From NCBI RefSeq assembly GCF_001417735.1, contig NZ_BBUZ01000025.1, forward strand, positions 1 through 64,000: DNA of 64,000 nt, written 5' to 3'. The notes beneath the pieces are model-generated. The model saw only the letters and a program-made list of their open reading frames with translations, made no database searches and was not told the DNA's origin. Numbering within the stretch: the first letter of the stretch is position 1; each line of letters starts with the position of its first letter. A program made the position numbers and the translations under genes. Below are positions 9,801 through 17,516 of this stretch, piece by piece. The DNA comes from Streptomyces sp. NBRC 110028 (GTDB lineage: Bacteria > Actinomycetota > Actinomycetes > Streptomycetales > Streptomycetaceae).

Positions 9801-11117
9801 CGCGATCCGGAGGCCGCCGACCACCTCCTCCAGCACCGCGCCTACGCGTACCGCGCGGACGGCTACCTCACCGAGATCCGCGAACTCACCTCCGGCACCC
9901 GCCGCTTCGACCTCGATCCCGTCGGCCGGGTCACCGCTGTCCACGCCCATGGCTGGACCGAGACGTACGCTTACGACACCACGGGCAACCTCACCCACGC
10001 CACGGCCCCGGCCCACGAAACCCCCGGCGACCGCGCCTTCACCGGCACGATCCTCCACCGCGCCGGCCGCACCACCTACGAACACGACGCCCAGGGCCGC
10101 CTGACCCGCCGCACCCGCAAACTCCTGAACGGCCAGACCCGCACCTGGACCTACACCTGGAACGCGGAAGACCGCCTCACCGACGCCACCACCCCGGACG
10201 GCGACCGCTGGCACTACACCTACGACCCCCTGGGCCGCCGCATATCCAAGCACCGCCTCACCGAGGACGGCACCGCGGCCGACACCCTGTACTTCACCTG
10301 GGAAGACACCCGCCCGGCGGAAGAGTCCACCCCGGACGGCGCCCACACCACCTGGGACTACGCTCCGGACACCCACCGCCCCCTCACCCAGACCAACCAC
10401 CACACCCTGCCCGGCCGGCAGGGCGCGTCCTTGCTCACACAGTTCGCGGACAACCCCGGCACGGAGACCCGCTTCCACGCCATCATCACCGACCTGGTCG
10501 GCACGCCCACCGAACTGGTCTCCCAGGACGGCGAACTGGCCTGGCAACACCGCACCACCCTCTGGGGCGCCCCCCTCCCCACCCCACCCGCCACCCTCGA
10601 CTGCCCCCTCCGCTTCCCCGGCCAATACGCCGACCCGGAAACCGGCCTCTCTTACAACTACCTCCGCTACTACGACCCCGAGACGGCCCGCTACATCACC
10701 CCCGACCCTCTCGGCCTTGAACCCGCTCCCAACCACCATGCCTACGTTCATAACCCGCATGCCGAGATCGATCCCCTGGGGCTCAAGGGCAAGGGCTGCA
10801 AGCCGAGCGTCTCCCCGGTGGCATCGGACTGGGCGACCAAGGGAGCGCATATCCACGTCGGGAAAGACGAGGTTCGTGTCTATATTGACAAGGACGGCAA
10901 GGTTGCCGGAGAGCCGATCCGGCTCAAGTCGACCGGTTGGGCCTCGGACAAGAGTGTGAAGACGGCTGTGGACGCCGTGAACAACGACGCGAAGCTTCGT
11001 GCCGATTTGCTGGCGAAGGCGAAATCGGCGAAGGAGCACATGGATGACCACAACTGGGGGAACAGGCAAAACCGTTCCGAGGAAATGCAGAAACTCATTG
11101 ATTATCTGGAGGACTGA
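6849..11117 (+). CDS. RHS/YD-repeat polymorphic toxin
   Basis: This 1422-residue protein has the layout of a polymorphic toxin. It starts with a helical WXG-type N-terminal region (about 1-115), followed by a Gly-rich hydrophobic segment (about 116-220) and a DUF6531-type entry domain (from about residue 262, CPRVGEPIDIATGAML). A long series of YD repeats forms the RHS shell, and the RHS core ends in the conserved DPLGL motif at about 1308-1312. The last 110 residues are the variable toxin tip, with KGAHIHV, RLKSTGW and DDHNWGNRQNRSEE motifs that I do not recognise as a known nuclease or ADP-ribosyltransferase. It is coupled to the preceding small gene and followed 4 bp later by a probable immunity gene. 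It is likely exported and acts in interbacterial competition. Confidence 0.9.
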   Translation: MSFGSAIEEKARALLLKLGMWWPDANSGTLRHAADAWRTFADSVDDVRAATDKAATTLIHNNKGEAIDAFETFWERYAKGKDEGWLSNLAKSARGMAKALDKFADQVDDAIEKLWTQIGIDAVALVGGVLLTPFTGGGSDAVAGEIIAMAAGLGIAVEEAVATIAAEMLVGAAFTSVLSVTVDVAVAQPVKIILGQQNGFSLDEVNAAAKDGMIYGGIFGAGAGVLKPGVLPKTGGVPNLLKPPGMRPNLIEEGPAGRPTKECPRVGEPIDIATGAMLMEQTDLTLPGSLPLVFERTHLSSYRGGTSFGPTWSCLLDERIQLDSQGVVFAAADGMRLVYPVPEPGVPTLPEKGARWPLEWDGKPDGVMTVTDPRTGVVRTFTRPAPTDESGAVHLWLDSLQDRNGTRVDIERALAGNPLAIRHSGGYYVAVDTDAHRRVTALRLLDEAPSIYDPHGRDATGTVVMRYAYDEAGNLAEVINSSDDPLRFAYDAQGRVTTWTDRNGTSFAYVYGPDGRVIRTEGSDGVYNGTLAYDDDARTTIYTDSLGHRTTYRYNADGQVIEESNPLGHTTLTTWNARGDRRLSVTDPLGRTTGYAYDEEGNLTTVTLPDGNEARAAYNDLCLPTEVTEPGGAIWRHTYDDAGNLVATTDPAGAMTRYGYDDHGHLARITDALGHIRRITCDTAGLPAAVTDPLGHTTTVRRDAFGRITEATDPLGRTTRTRWTTEGKPSRREYSDGTTESWTWDGEGNLLTHTDPSGNITRQTTTHFDVPASRTQPDGTSYGFAYDTELRLTAVTNPQGLTWTYIYDEAGRLTAETDFNGRTLTYTHDAAGDLLIRTNGADESLHFTRDLLGRTVEQRSEGGETLTYAYDAVGGLLHAANADVEVSIERDALGRVLSETVNGRTTQYAYDALGQRTERTTPSGLRSAWTYDAAGRPVNVDNGSGSLSFAYDPAGRETKRRLGAGVSLAQTWDKADRLTAQTLTRDPEAADHLLQHRAYAYRADGYLTEIRELTSGTRRFDLDPVGRVTAVHAHGWTETYAYDTTGNLTHATAPAHETPGDRAFTGTILHRAGRTTYEHDAQGRLTRRTRKLLNGQTRTWTYTWNAEDRLTDATTPDGDRWHYTYDPLGRRISKHRLTEDGTAADTLYFTWEDTRPAEESTPDGAHTTWDYAPDTHRPLTQTNHHTLPGRQGASLLTQFADNPGTETRFHAIITDLVGTPTELVSQDGELAWQHRTTLWGAPLPTPPATLDCPLRFPGQYADPETGLSYNYLRYYDPETARYITPDPLGLEPAPNHHAYVHNPHAEIDPLGLKGKGCKPSVSPVASDWATKGAHIHVGKDEVRVYIDKDGKVAGEPIRLKSTGWASDKSVKTAVDAVNNDAKLRADLLAKAKSAKEHMDDHNWGNRQNRSEEMQKLIDYLED

Positions 11118-11121
11118 GTAA

Positions 11122-11610
11122 GTGGACGGCATTTCCTTCTTGGTGGACTTCATCACCACTGGTCGACTTCACGGCATCGGACGTGGAGCCTCCGTCGAAG
11201 AGGTCGATCGGGCGGTGAAGGCCGACTTCATCGACGTGGAGGACGAGGGATACGGGACCCTGCGCAGGGACTACGGTTTTGTGGAGCTCTACTTCTCCGG
11301 CGGACCGGGAGGCTGGGTCATGACCAGCGGCATGATTGAACTGCACCGGCTGGCGGCCGATGATGAGGGTATGGCGGAGGAATGGTACCGGGACATGGGG
11401 GTCGAATTCTCCGAGTACTGTTCCTGGAATGAGCTGCGAGAGAAATTGTCGCAAACGCCCGGTGCGCCCATCCTCGAGCTTCGTCATCAAGGTGATTACC
11501 TCGAATACTGGGCAAACGAAACGAAGGTCTCCGTGATGGTCGTGGGTGGTCAACAGGAGCGTGATGACTGCCCTGGCCGAGGTGACATCTTCAGTGTGAG
11601 CTTCGGTTGA
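11122..11610 (+). CDS. Probable immunity protein for the RHS toxin
   Basis: This is a 162-residue soluble protein of unknown family. It begins FLVDFITTGRLHGIGRG and continues with an acidic beta-rich region containing YGFVELYF. Proteins of this N-terminal pattern commonly sit next to polymorphic toxins. The GTG start lies 4 bp after the toxin stop with a GGAGGA ribosome site inside the toxin end, so the two are made together. Base composition is clearly less GC-rich than flanking genes, matching the toxin tip, which suggests the tip and immunity gene were acquired as one cassette. The immunity role is inferred from position. Confidence 0.65.
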   Translation: MDGISFLVDFITTGRLHGIGRGASVEEVDRAVKADFIDVEDEGYGTLRRDYGFVELYFSGGPGGWVMTSGMIELHRLAADDEGMAEEWYRDMGVEFSEYCSWNELREKLSQTPGAPILELRHQGDYLEYWANETKVSVMVVGGQQERDDCPGRGDIFSVSFG

Positions 11611-12487
11611 CTGAGTGAGGAAGGTCTTCGCTGACGCACCCCTGGCCAGTGTCCTGCTCGCCGGTCGCCGTCCGCGAAGATCTCATCCGCGTGGCCCCGG
11701 TGCGGGCGTATTGGCCCGGGGCGACTCCTACGACCCGCTTGAAGTGGCGCGTCAGGTGCGACTGGTCGAAGAGGCCGACCACGGTGGCCACCTCTCCCGG
11801 GGGCTGCCCGTCGAGGAGCAGGCGGCGGGCCAGGTCGACGCGGCGGGAGGTCACGTACTGGTGGGGTGCGATGCCGAACGCGGCGCTGAAGGCGCGGACG
11901 AGATGCGTGGGGTGGGCGTGGAGGAGGCGGGCGGCCTCTTCCAGGGTGGGGGCTTCGACGAAGCGTTCGTCGAGGAGGTCGCGCAGGTTCTGGGCGATGC
12001 CACGGTCGGGCGCCGCGCCGGCCACGGTCAGCCGGGGGCGCAGGTGTTCGCGCAGGCGCTGGCTGATGAGGGCCAGTCGGCTCTCCGCCTCGAGTTCGTC
12101 TCCCGGGGTGGCGAGGGCGGCGTGCAGCTGTCCGATGCGTCGCCGCAGGAGCGGATCGGTGAGGTCCGGGCCGTCGACCGCCGGTCCGATGAGGCTTTCG
12201 TCCAGCTGCGTCATGTCCAGGTAGATCACCCGCTTGCGGAAGCCGTGCGAGGTGGCGGGTGAGCCGTTGTGCGGGACCTGCGGCGGCAGCAGGCTGACGG
12301 TGTCGTTCGGGGTGCCGCGCTCATGGCGGTCCAGGTCGTAGCGGACCGCGCCGTCGTCGACGATCAGCAGGGTCCAGGCGTCGTGGACGTGCATGGGGTA
12401 CGCGTGCTCGGTGAAGTGGGCGTGGAAGACCTCTCTGACGCCCGGGACCGACGGGCGCCAAGCAGAGATCTTCTGTCGGAACGCCAT
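11591..12487 (-). CDS. AraC-family regulator with cupin sensor domain
   Basis: This protein of about 298 residues has an N-terminal cupin-like domain (HAHFTEHAYPMHVHDAWTLLIVDDGA) and a C-terminal AraC double helix-turn-helix (LEEAARLLHAHPTHLVRAF and VATVVGLFDQSHLTRHFKR). It is divergent from a DUF2000 gene, a frequent pairing that suggests it controls that gene. The ATG at 12485-12487 is used; a TTG five codons earlier is possible and neither has a clear ribosome site. The 3' end overlaps the convergent immunity gene by 20 bp. Confidence 0.85.
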   Translation of the reverse strand: MAFRQKISAWRPSVPGVREVFHAHFTEHAYPMHVHDAWTLLIVDDGAVRYDLDRHERGTPNDTVSLLPPQVPHNGSPATSHGFRKRVIYLDMTQLDESLIGPAVDGPDLTDPLLRRRIGQLHAALATPGDELEAESRLALISQRLREHLRPRLTVAGAAPDRGIAQNLRDLLDERFVEAPTLEEAARLLHAHPTHLVRAFSAAFGIAPHQYVTSRRVDLARRLLLDGQPPGEVATVVGLFDQSHLTRHFKRVVGVAPGQYARTGATRMRSSRTATGEQDTGQGCVSEDLPHSVNRSSH

Positions 12488-12536
12488 GCCAAGAACGTAC
12501 AAGACGACGACGCCACGCAGCCGTCAGTCTCGGAGC

Positions 12537-12989
12537 ATGAGAACGACGACTGAAACGACGACCGATGAGAGCGCCCCGGTCCGCTTCGACACGAAGATCG
12601 CCGTACTGCTGCGCGACGACCTGGAGACCTGGCAGCGGCTGAATGTGACCGCCTTCGTCGTCAGCGGGCTCGGCACGCTGGCACCCGAGGTGATCGGCGA
12701 GCCGTACGCGGACGCCGACGGCACCGCGTACCTGCCGATGTTCCGCCAGCCCGTGCTGGTCTTCGAGGGGACGAAGGAGACGCTGACCACCGCGCACGGC
12801 CGCGCGCTGTCCCGGGCGCTGCCGAGGGCCGTGTTCACGTCGGACCTGTTCGGCACGGGCAACGACCGGGACAACCGGGCGGCCGTACGGGCGGTGGGCA
12901 CCGATCAGCTCGACCTCGTCGGAATGGCCGTCTACGGGCCGCGCAACGCGGTGGACAAGGTCCTCAAGGGCGCGCGGATGCACCACTGA
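12537..12989 (+). CDS. DUF2000 family protein
   Basis: This 150-residue protein is of the DUF2000 family, a small alpha/beta fold related to peptidyl-tRNA hydrolase II-like proteins, of unknown role. Family features include KIAVLLRDDLETWQRLNVTAF near the N-terminus, VVSGLG, and the closing DLVGMAVYGPRNAVDKVLKG. The ATG at 12537 has a short-spaced GGAG before it. The threonine-rich residues 2-9 are probably disordered. It is divergent from the AraC-type regulator and is its likely target. Confidence 0.75.
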   Translation: MRTTTETTTDESAPVRFDTKIAVLLRDDLETWQRLNVTAFVVSGLGTLAPEVIGEPYADADGTAYLPMFRQPVLVFEGTKETLTTAHGRALSRALPRAVFTSDLFGTGNDRDNRAAVRAVGTDQLDLVGMAVYGPRNAVDKVLKGARMHH

Positions 12990-13021
12990 GCGGGTTGACC
13001 GCGAGACCGGCCCGCTTCGCG

Positions 13022-13696
13022 CTACGTGATCTTCGCGGCCACGGTCCGGACGAGCTCCGGGGTCACCTTGTCGCGCCAGGCGAAGGGCGCCGCGTCCGGC
13101 ATGCCTTCGAACGTCGCGGTGGTCTGCCCGCCGACCGTGAACAGGAGCGGGCCCTTGCGGCACGTCCAGTTCTGGTCGAAAGCGAAGGCCATGACGCACT
13201 TGTCCGCCCCGTCCGTACTCCCGCCGGGGGTTCCCGGCACGCCGGACTCGAAGTATCGGGCTATCAGCTTGGGGTCGGCCACGGCATCGATGCGGATCCA
13301 GGCCTGGGTCGCGCTGTACGTCTCGCCCGGCAGCCACATGACGTAGTCGCACTCGCCGGACGGGGCCCGGTCGCTCGGCTTCCACGAGGAGTCCGCACGG
13401 AACTCCTTGATCGAGCGGGCGGGGATCGGGCGGTCGGTCTGCCGGATCTCTTCGGCGTCCGGAAGGATCGCCGCGATGTCCTCTTGGGTCATCAAGGAGC
13501 AGGCGTCCGGCCACTCGCCGGCGGGCAGGATCTTTCCGTCCTTCAGCGTGGGCACGTTGGCGGGCGGCCCGTGTGACGGGGCCTTTCCGACGGACGTCTC
13601 CTCGGGGGAAGAGGAGATCAGCTGGGCCGTCAGAACGGAGGCGGAGGCCACCAGGACGCCGAAGAGGGCGAACTGGCCGATGCGCTTTGTCTTCAC
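13022..13696 (-). CDS. Exported protein with DUF3558-like motif
   Basis: This 224-residue protein has a single N-terminal hydrophobic segment (about residues 9-26) that is a signal anchor or signal peptide, a disordered Ser/Pro linker, and an extracytoplasmic domain. The domain begins ACSLMTQEDIAAIL, similar to the opening of actinobacterial DUF3558-type cell-surface proteins. Two cysteine pairs (about residues 66/115 and 166/179) could form disulphides. No lipobox cysteine is seen. It stands alone, divergent from the next gene. Function is unknown. Confidence 0.6.
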   Translation of the reverse strand: MKTKRIGQFALFGVLVASASVLTAQLISSSPEETSVGKAPSHGPPANVPTLKDGKILPAGEWPDACSLMTQEDIAAILPDAEEIRQTDRPIPARSIKEFRADSSWKPSDRAPSGECDYVMWLPGETYSATQAWIRIDAVADPKLIARYFESGVPGTPGGSTDGADKCVMAFAFDQNWTCRKGPLLFTVGGQTTATFEGMPDAAPFAWRDKVTPELVRTVAAKIT

Positions 13697-13849
13697 GATG
13701 GCCGATCCCCCCCCGAGGGGCCCGTGCCGAAGCGCGTTGGTGGCGATCTTCTCAGGGGCTTCACAGGGCCGATGCCGCCGTCACGGCGGACACGACGCGT
13801 TGTCCCTCCATGACCAGCGGTGAAGGGAGAGCCGCTTAGCCTTGGGATC

Positions 13850-14308
13850 ATGGAATTCGCGAAGGCCGCATGGGACCCGGAGCTGCATGGGTTCCGGGTC
13901 GACCCGACCGCCTATCTGGCGGAGCTGCCGCGGTTGCGGGCTGCCCTGCCCCCCGGGGCCTGGGCGTTTGCTTCCGACGAGGAGCACTACCGCTTCGGGA
14001 CCGGCGCCCGGTGTGTGAAGGATCTGGGGCTGGCCGGGGTCGACATCCCCGGGCGCAAGGGCGGCGGGCTGACGCTCACCTTCGAGCCGAGCGAGTGGAA
14101 GCACGACACGGGGCTGCGGATCCGTTACGCCGGGGTCCGGCACTTCTCGATCGACTACGCGCACGCCATCGACTGGATGGAGACGGACACGGTCCTGCTC
14201 GACGAGATCCTTCCGCATGACGCCGGATGCAGCCATGAGATCGCCCTGACCGACGCGGTGATCATCGTGCACTGCCGGGATCTGGAAGCCGTCTGGGGCG
14301 GCGTGTGA
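13850..14308 (+). CDS. Hypothetical protein (152 aa)
   Basis: This is an unrecognised soluble protein of 152 residues with many aromatic and acidic residues (DEEHYRFGTGARCVKDL, HFSIDYAHAIDWMETD). The codon pattern is typical of a real high-GC gene. The ATG at 13850 is preferred because the sequence from MEFAKAAWDPELHGFRVD looks like a natural N-terminus. A GTG 30 bp earlier is possible. It ends 4 bp before the next AraC-type gene and may be its partner. Confidence 0.55.
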   Translation: MEFAKAAWDPELHGFRVDPTAYLAELPRLRAALPPGAWAFASDEEHYRFGTGARCVKDLGLAGVDIPGRKGGGLTLTFEPSEWKHDTGLRIRYAGVRHFSIDYAHAIDWMETDTVLLDEILPHDAGCSHEIALTDAVIIVHCRDLEAVWGGV

Positions 14309-14312
14309 TCCT

Positions 14313-14786
14313 GTGGGGGTGAATCTGGAGGATGTGGTCCGGTTGCGGAAGGCGCGGGACCGGATGGACCGGGACTACGCGCAGCCGCTGGACGTGCCGG
14401 CGCTGGCGCGTGGGGCGCTGATGTCGACGGGGCACTTCGCGCGGAGCTTCCGGGAGGCCTTCGGGGAGACGCCGTACAGCTACCTGATGACGCGGCGGAT
14501 CGAGCGGGCCAAGGCGTTGCTGCGGCGGGGGGACCTGTCGGTGACGGAGGTCTGCTTCGCGGTCGGGTGTACGTCGCTGGGGTCGTTCAGCTCGCGGTTC
14601 ACGGAGCTGGTGGGGGAGAGCCCGAGCGCGTACCGGGCGCGCGATCATGAGCATGGCGCGGACATCCCGGCCTGTGTCGCCAAGGTCTTCACCCGGCCGG
14701 TCAGGAACGCGGTCAGCAAGCCGGGCACGAATCCGGACGGCGATCCGGTCAGGAATGGAGAAGCGGATCCCGCCGCCCGGTCGTAG
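14313..14786 (+). CDS. AraC-family transcriptional regulator (HTH only)
   Basis: This 157-residue protein contains only the double helix-turn-helix of the AraC family. The first HTH is DVPALARGALMSTGHFARSF and the second is VTEVCFAVGCTSLGSFSSRF, followed by the usual PSAYR. There is no sensor domain. It starts 4 bp after the preceding gene and is followed 10 bp later by a VOC-family gene, a recurrent pairing in actinobacteria where the regulator probably controls the VOC gene. Confidence 0.85.
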   Translation: MGVNLEDVVRLRKARDRMDRDYAQPLDVPALARGALMSTGHFARSFREAFGETPYSYLMTRRIERAKALLRRGDLSVTEVCFAVGCTSLGSFSSRFTELVGESPSAYRARDHEHGADIPACVAKVFTRPVRNAVSKPGTNPDGDPVRNGEADPAARS

Positions 14787-14796
14787 CGTGACAGAC

Positions 14797-15213
14797 ATGA
14801 ACAACATCACGCTTTCCACGTGCTTCATAGCCGTCGACGACCATGACAAGGCACTCGCCTTCTACCGCGACATCCTGGGCCTGGAGGTCCGCAACGACGT
14901 CGGGTTCGAAGGGATGCGCTGGGTGACCGTCGGGTCGCCGTCCCAGCCGGACGTCAACATCGTCCTCGAACCGCCCGCCGCGAATCCCAACGCCTCGCCC
15001 GCCGACAAGCAGGCCATGGCGGAACTCCTCGCCAAGGGCATGCTGCGCGGGGTCCTCTTCGCGACGGACGACGTGGACGCCACGTTCGAGCACATCCGGG
15101 CGGCGGGCGGCGAGGTGCTGCAGGAACCGATCGATCAGCCGTACGGCGTGCGCGACTGCGCCTTCCGCGATCCGGCCGGGAATCTGCTGCGCTTCAACCA
15201 GCCGAAGCGCTAG
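14797..15213 (+). CDS. VOC / glyoxalase-family protein
   Basis: This 138-residue protein has the two beta-alpha-beta-beta-beta modules of the vicinal-oxygen-chelate fold: FIAVDDHDKALAFYRDILGLEV in the first half and GVLFATDDVDATFEHIRAAGGEV in the second, ending FRDPAGNLLRF. Members include glyoxalase I, dioxygenases and resistance proteins; the substrate is not predictable. The ATG at 14797 is used, and a GTG 9 bp upstream is an equal alternative. It lies directly behind the AraC-type regulator on the same strand. Confidence 0.8.
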   Translation: MNNITLSTCFIAVDDHDKALAFYRDILGLEVRNDVGFEGMRWVTVGSPSQPDVNIVLEPPAANPNASPADKQAMAELLAKGMLRGVLFATDDVDATFEHIRAAGGEVLQEPIDQPYGVRDCAFRDPAGNLLRFNQPKR

Positions 15214-15223
15214 CCGATACCCG

Positions 15224-15649
15224 CTAGCTGCCAGACGCCGCCGGGGCCGCGCAGTCGCCGCAGGTGCCGAAGATCTCGATGGTGTGGGCCACGTCCACGA
15301 ATCCGTGCTCTGCGGCGATCGCGTCGGCCCACTTCTCGACCGCCGGGCCCTCGACCTCGACCGCCTTGCCGCAGGAGCGGCAGACCAGGTGGTGGTGGTG
15401 CTCCTCGCTGTTGCAGCGGCGGTAGACGGCCTCGCCCTCGGTGGTGCGCAGGACATCGACCTCGCCGGCGTCGGCGAGGGACTGGAGGGTGCGGTAGACG
15501 GTGGTCAGGCCGACCGAGTCGCCCCGGTGCTTGAGCATGTCGTGAAGCTCCTGCGCACTGCGGAACTCGTCCACCTCGTCCAACGCCGCCGCCACCGCGG
15601 CGCGCTGCCTGGTGGACCGGCCGCGTACTGGGGGACCCGCGGTCGCCAC
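15224..15649 (-). CDS. zur: Zinc uptake regulator Zur (Fur family)
   Basis: This 141-residue Fur-family repressor closely resembles Streptomyces Zur. It has the DNA-binding helix region (DSVGLTTVYRTLQSLADAGEVD), the HHHH-type metal site (EEHHHHLVCRSCGK) and the structural zinc cysteines CRSC and CGDC. With zinc bound it represses znuACB and related genes. The GTG at 15647-15649 follows a perfect GAGGAGG ribosome site; the longer open frame upstream runs into a hairpin and is not coding. It lies downstream of znuB but behind a strong terminator-like hairpin, so it is probably transcribed on its own. Confidence 0.95.
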   Translation of the reverse strand: MATAGPPVRGRSTRQRAAVAAALDEVDEFRSAQELHDMLKHRGDSVGLTTVYRTLQSLADAGEVDVLRTTEGEAVYRRCNSEEHHHHLVCRSCGKAVEVEGPAVEKWADAIAAEHGFVDVAHTIEIFGTCGDCAAPAASGS

Positions 15650-15742
15650 AGTTGCCTCCTCAACCTCGCCTGCCCATAAGCGTCTGTCGTCTGCCTGGCC
15701 ATTGTGCCAGCTAACGGATCGGCTACGGACTAGCTGTGCGCC

Positions 15743-15790
15743 AGGGGGCGTCTTGTGGATCAGCTCGGCATGATCCACAAGACGCCCCCT
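15743..15790. terminator. Perfect 20-bp hairpin between znuB and zur; member of a dispersed repeat family
   Basis: The arms AGGGGGCGTCTTGTGGATCA (15743-15762) and its exact complement (15771-15790) enclose an 8-base loop. The hairpin should stop transcription from znuB into zur. The arms match the ends of the repeats at 2923 and 20705-20865, so this is a minimal copy of that family. The znuB stop codon TAG lies across its right edge. Confidence 0.8.
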
Positions 15791-16664
15791 AGACGAGTAC
15801 GTCGTCCTTCAGGGTGCACTGCCCCTCGGGTGCCGCGGCGGGCCTCTGGGCGCGCCGTTTGGCCAGGGGCGCGGCGAGCGCGGTGATCGCGGCGAAGACG
15901 CCGATGGCGAGGACGACGATGCTCGCGCCGGGCGGCACGTTCTTGTAGAAGGAGAAGACCGTCCCGGACAGGGTGACCACGACGCCGATGCCGACCGCCA
16001 GCGCCAGCGTCATCGCGAAGCCGCGGGTGGCCTGCTGGGCGGCGGCGACCGGAACCACCATGAGGGCACTGACCAGCAGCAGGCCGACGACGCGCATGGC
16101 GACGGTGACGGTGACGGCCGCGGTGACGGCCAGCAGCAGGTTGAGCGTACGGACGGGCAGCCCGGTCACGCGGGCGAACTCCTCGTCCTGGCAGACCGCG
16201 AACAGCTGCCTCCGCAGCCCGAGGGTGATCAGTACGACGAAGGCGGCGAGCAGGCTGATCACGACGACGTCCTGCTGCGAGACGGTGGTGATCGAGCCGA
16301 AGAGGTATGTGGTGAGGTTGGCGTTGGAACCGGTCGGCGAGAGGTTGATCAGCAGGACGCCGCCGGCCATGCCGCCGTAGAAGAGCATCGCGAGCGCGAG
16401 GTCGCCGCGGGTCTTGCCGTACCAGCGGATCAGCTCCATCAGGACGGCGCCGAGCGCGGAGACGAGGATGGCGGTCCAGACCGGGTTGGTGCCGGTCAGG
16501 AAGCCGAGTGCGACCCCGGTGAGCGCGACGTGGCCGATGCCGTCGCCCATGATCGCCTGGCGGCGCTGGACGAGGTAGATGCCGACGGCGGGGGCGGTGA
16601 CGCCGACGAGGACGGCGGCGAGCAGGGCCCGCTGCATAAAGGCGTAGTCGAGGACTTCCAGCAT
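15789..16664 (-). CDS. znuB: Zinc ABC transporter permease ZnuB
   Basis: This 291-residue integral membrane protein is of the ABC-3 metal permease family, with about eight hydrophobic segments and the family signature GDGIGHVALTGVALGF near residues 40-56. It forms the channel for zinc import with ZnuC and ZnuA. The start lies one base after the znuC stop, so the two are coupled. The stop codon overlaps a strong hairpin. Confidence 0.95.
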   Translation of the reverse strand: MLEVLDYAFMQRALLAAVLVGVTAPAVGIYLVQRRQAIMGDGIGHVALTGVALGFLTGTNPVWTAILVSALGAVLMELIRWYGKTRGDLALAMLFYGGMAGGVLLINLSPTGSNANLTTYLFGSITTVSQQDVVVISLLAAFVVLITLGLRRQLFAVCQDEEFARVTGLPVRTLNLLLAVTAAVTVTVAMRVVGLLLVSALMVVPVAAAQQATRGFAMTLALAVGIGVVVTLSGTVFSFYKNVPPGASIVVLAIGVFAAITALAAPLAKRRAQRPAAAPEGQCTLKDDVLV

Positions 16665-16665
16665 G

Positions 16666-17493
16666 TCAGGTCAGCAACCCTGTCCGGATCGGTTCGGCGT
16701 CGGGCGCCGCATGGGGATGGACGTGATCATGGCCGGGCAGCGCATGCTGGCCGACGGCCTTGGGCGGCGGGCCGTCGTGGACGACACAGCCGTCGCGGAG
16801 CACCACCGCGCGGTCGATCAGCGGCTCCAGCGGGCCCAGCTCGTGGAGGACGAGGAGGACGGTGGTCCCCGCGGCGACCTGCTCGCGCAGTGTCCCGGCG
16901 AGGATCTCCTGGCTGGCCAGGTCGACCCCGGCCATCGGCTCGTCCATGATCAGCAGCTCGGGTTCGCCGGCCAGCGCGCGGGCGATCAGCACCCGCTGGT
17001 GCTGGCCGCCGGAGAGCGCGCCGACCGGGTCGCGGCTGCGGTCGGCCATGCCGACCAGCTCCAGGGCGCGGTGCACGGCCGCCCGGTCGGCCTTGCGCGG
17101 CGGTCCGAACCGGCGGCGGGCCAGCCGCCCGGCCGAGACGACCTCGCGGACGGTCGCGGGGACGCCGCTCGCCGCGGTGGTGCGCTGCGGTACGTAGCCC
17201 ACGCGGGCCCAGTCGCGGAAGCGGCGGCCGGGGGTGCCGAACAGCGCCAGCTCGCCGCCGGTCAGCGGCACCTGGCCGACGACGGCGCGTACGGCGGTCG
17301 ACTTGCCGGAGCCGTTCGCGCCGAGCAGCGCGACGACCTCGCCGCGCCCCACGGTCAGGTCGACGCCGCGCAGGATGGGGCGGCCGCCGAGCGAGGCGGT
17401 GGCGCCGCGCAGGGATATGACCGGGTCGGCGTCGGCGGCTGCCGAGGGGGCGGTCGCGGCAGGCCGTGCGCTGCCGTCGGGTTCCTTGGCCAT
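16666..17493 (-). CDS. znuC: Zinc ABC transporter ATP-binding protein ZnuC
   Basis: This 275-residue ABC ATPase has Walker A (GANGSGKST), a Q-loop (GYVPQR), the signature LSGGQHQR and Walker B (LLIMDEP), followed by a D-loop (GVDL) and the switch His (LVLHEL). The C-terminus is histidine-rich (GHDHVHPH), which fits zinc handling. The ATG at 17491-17493 is preferred because GGAGGAATCC lies just upstream. An in-frame ATG at 17518-17520 overlapping the znuA stop (ATGA) is the alternative and would add 9 residues. Confidence 0.95.
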   Translation of the reverse strand: MAKEPDGSARPAATAPSAAADADPVISLRGATASLGGRPILRGVDLTVGRGEVVALLGANGSGKSTAVRAVVGQVPLTGGELALFGTPGRRFRDWARVGYVPQRTTAASGVPATVREVVSAGRLARRRFGPPRKADRAAVHRALELVGMADRSRDPVGALSGGQHQRVLIARALAGEPELLIMDEPMAGVDLASQEILAGTLREQVAAGTTVLLVLHELGPLEPLIDRAVVLRDGCVVHDGPPPKAVGQHALPGHDHVHPHAAPDAEPIRTGLLT

Positions 17494-17516
17494 GGATTCC
17501 TCCGTCGTATCGCGCG

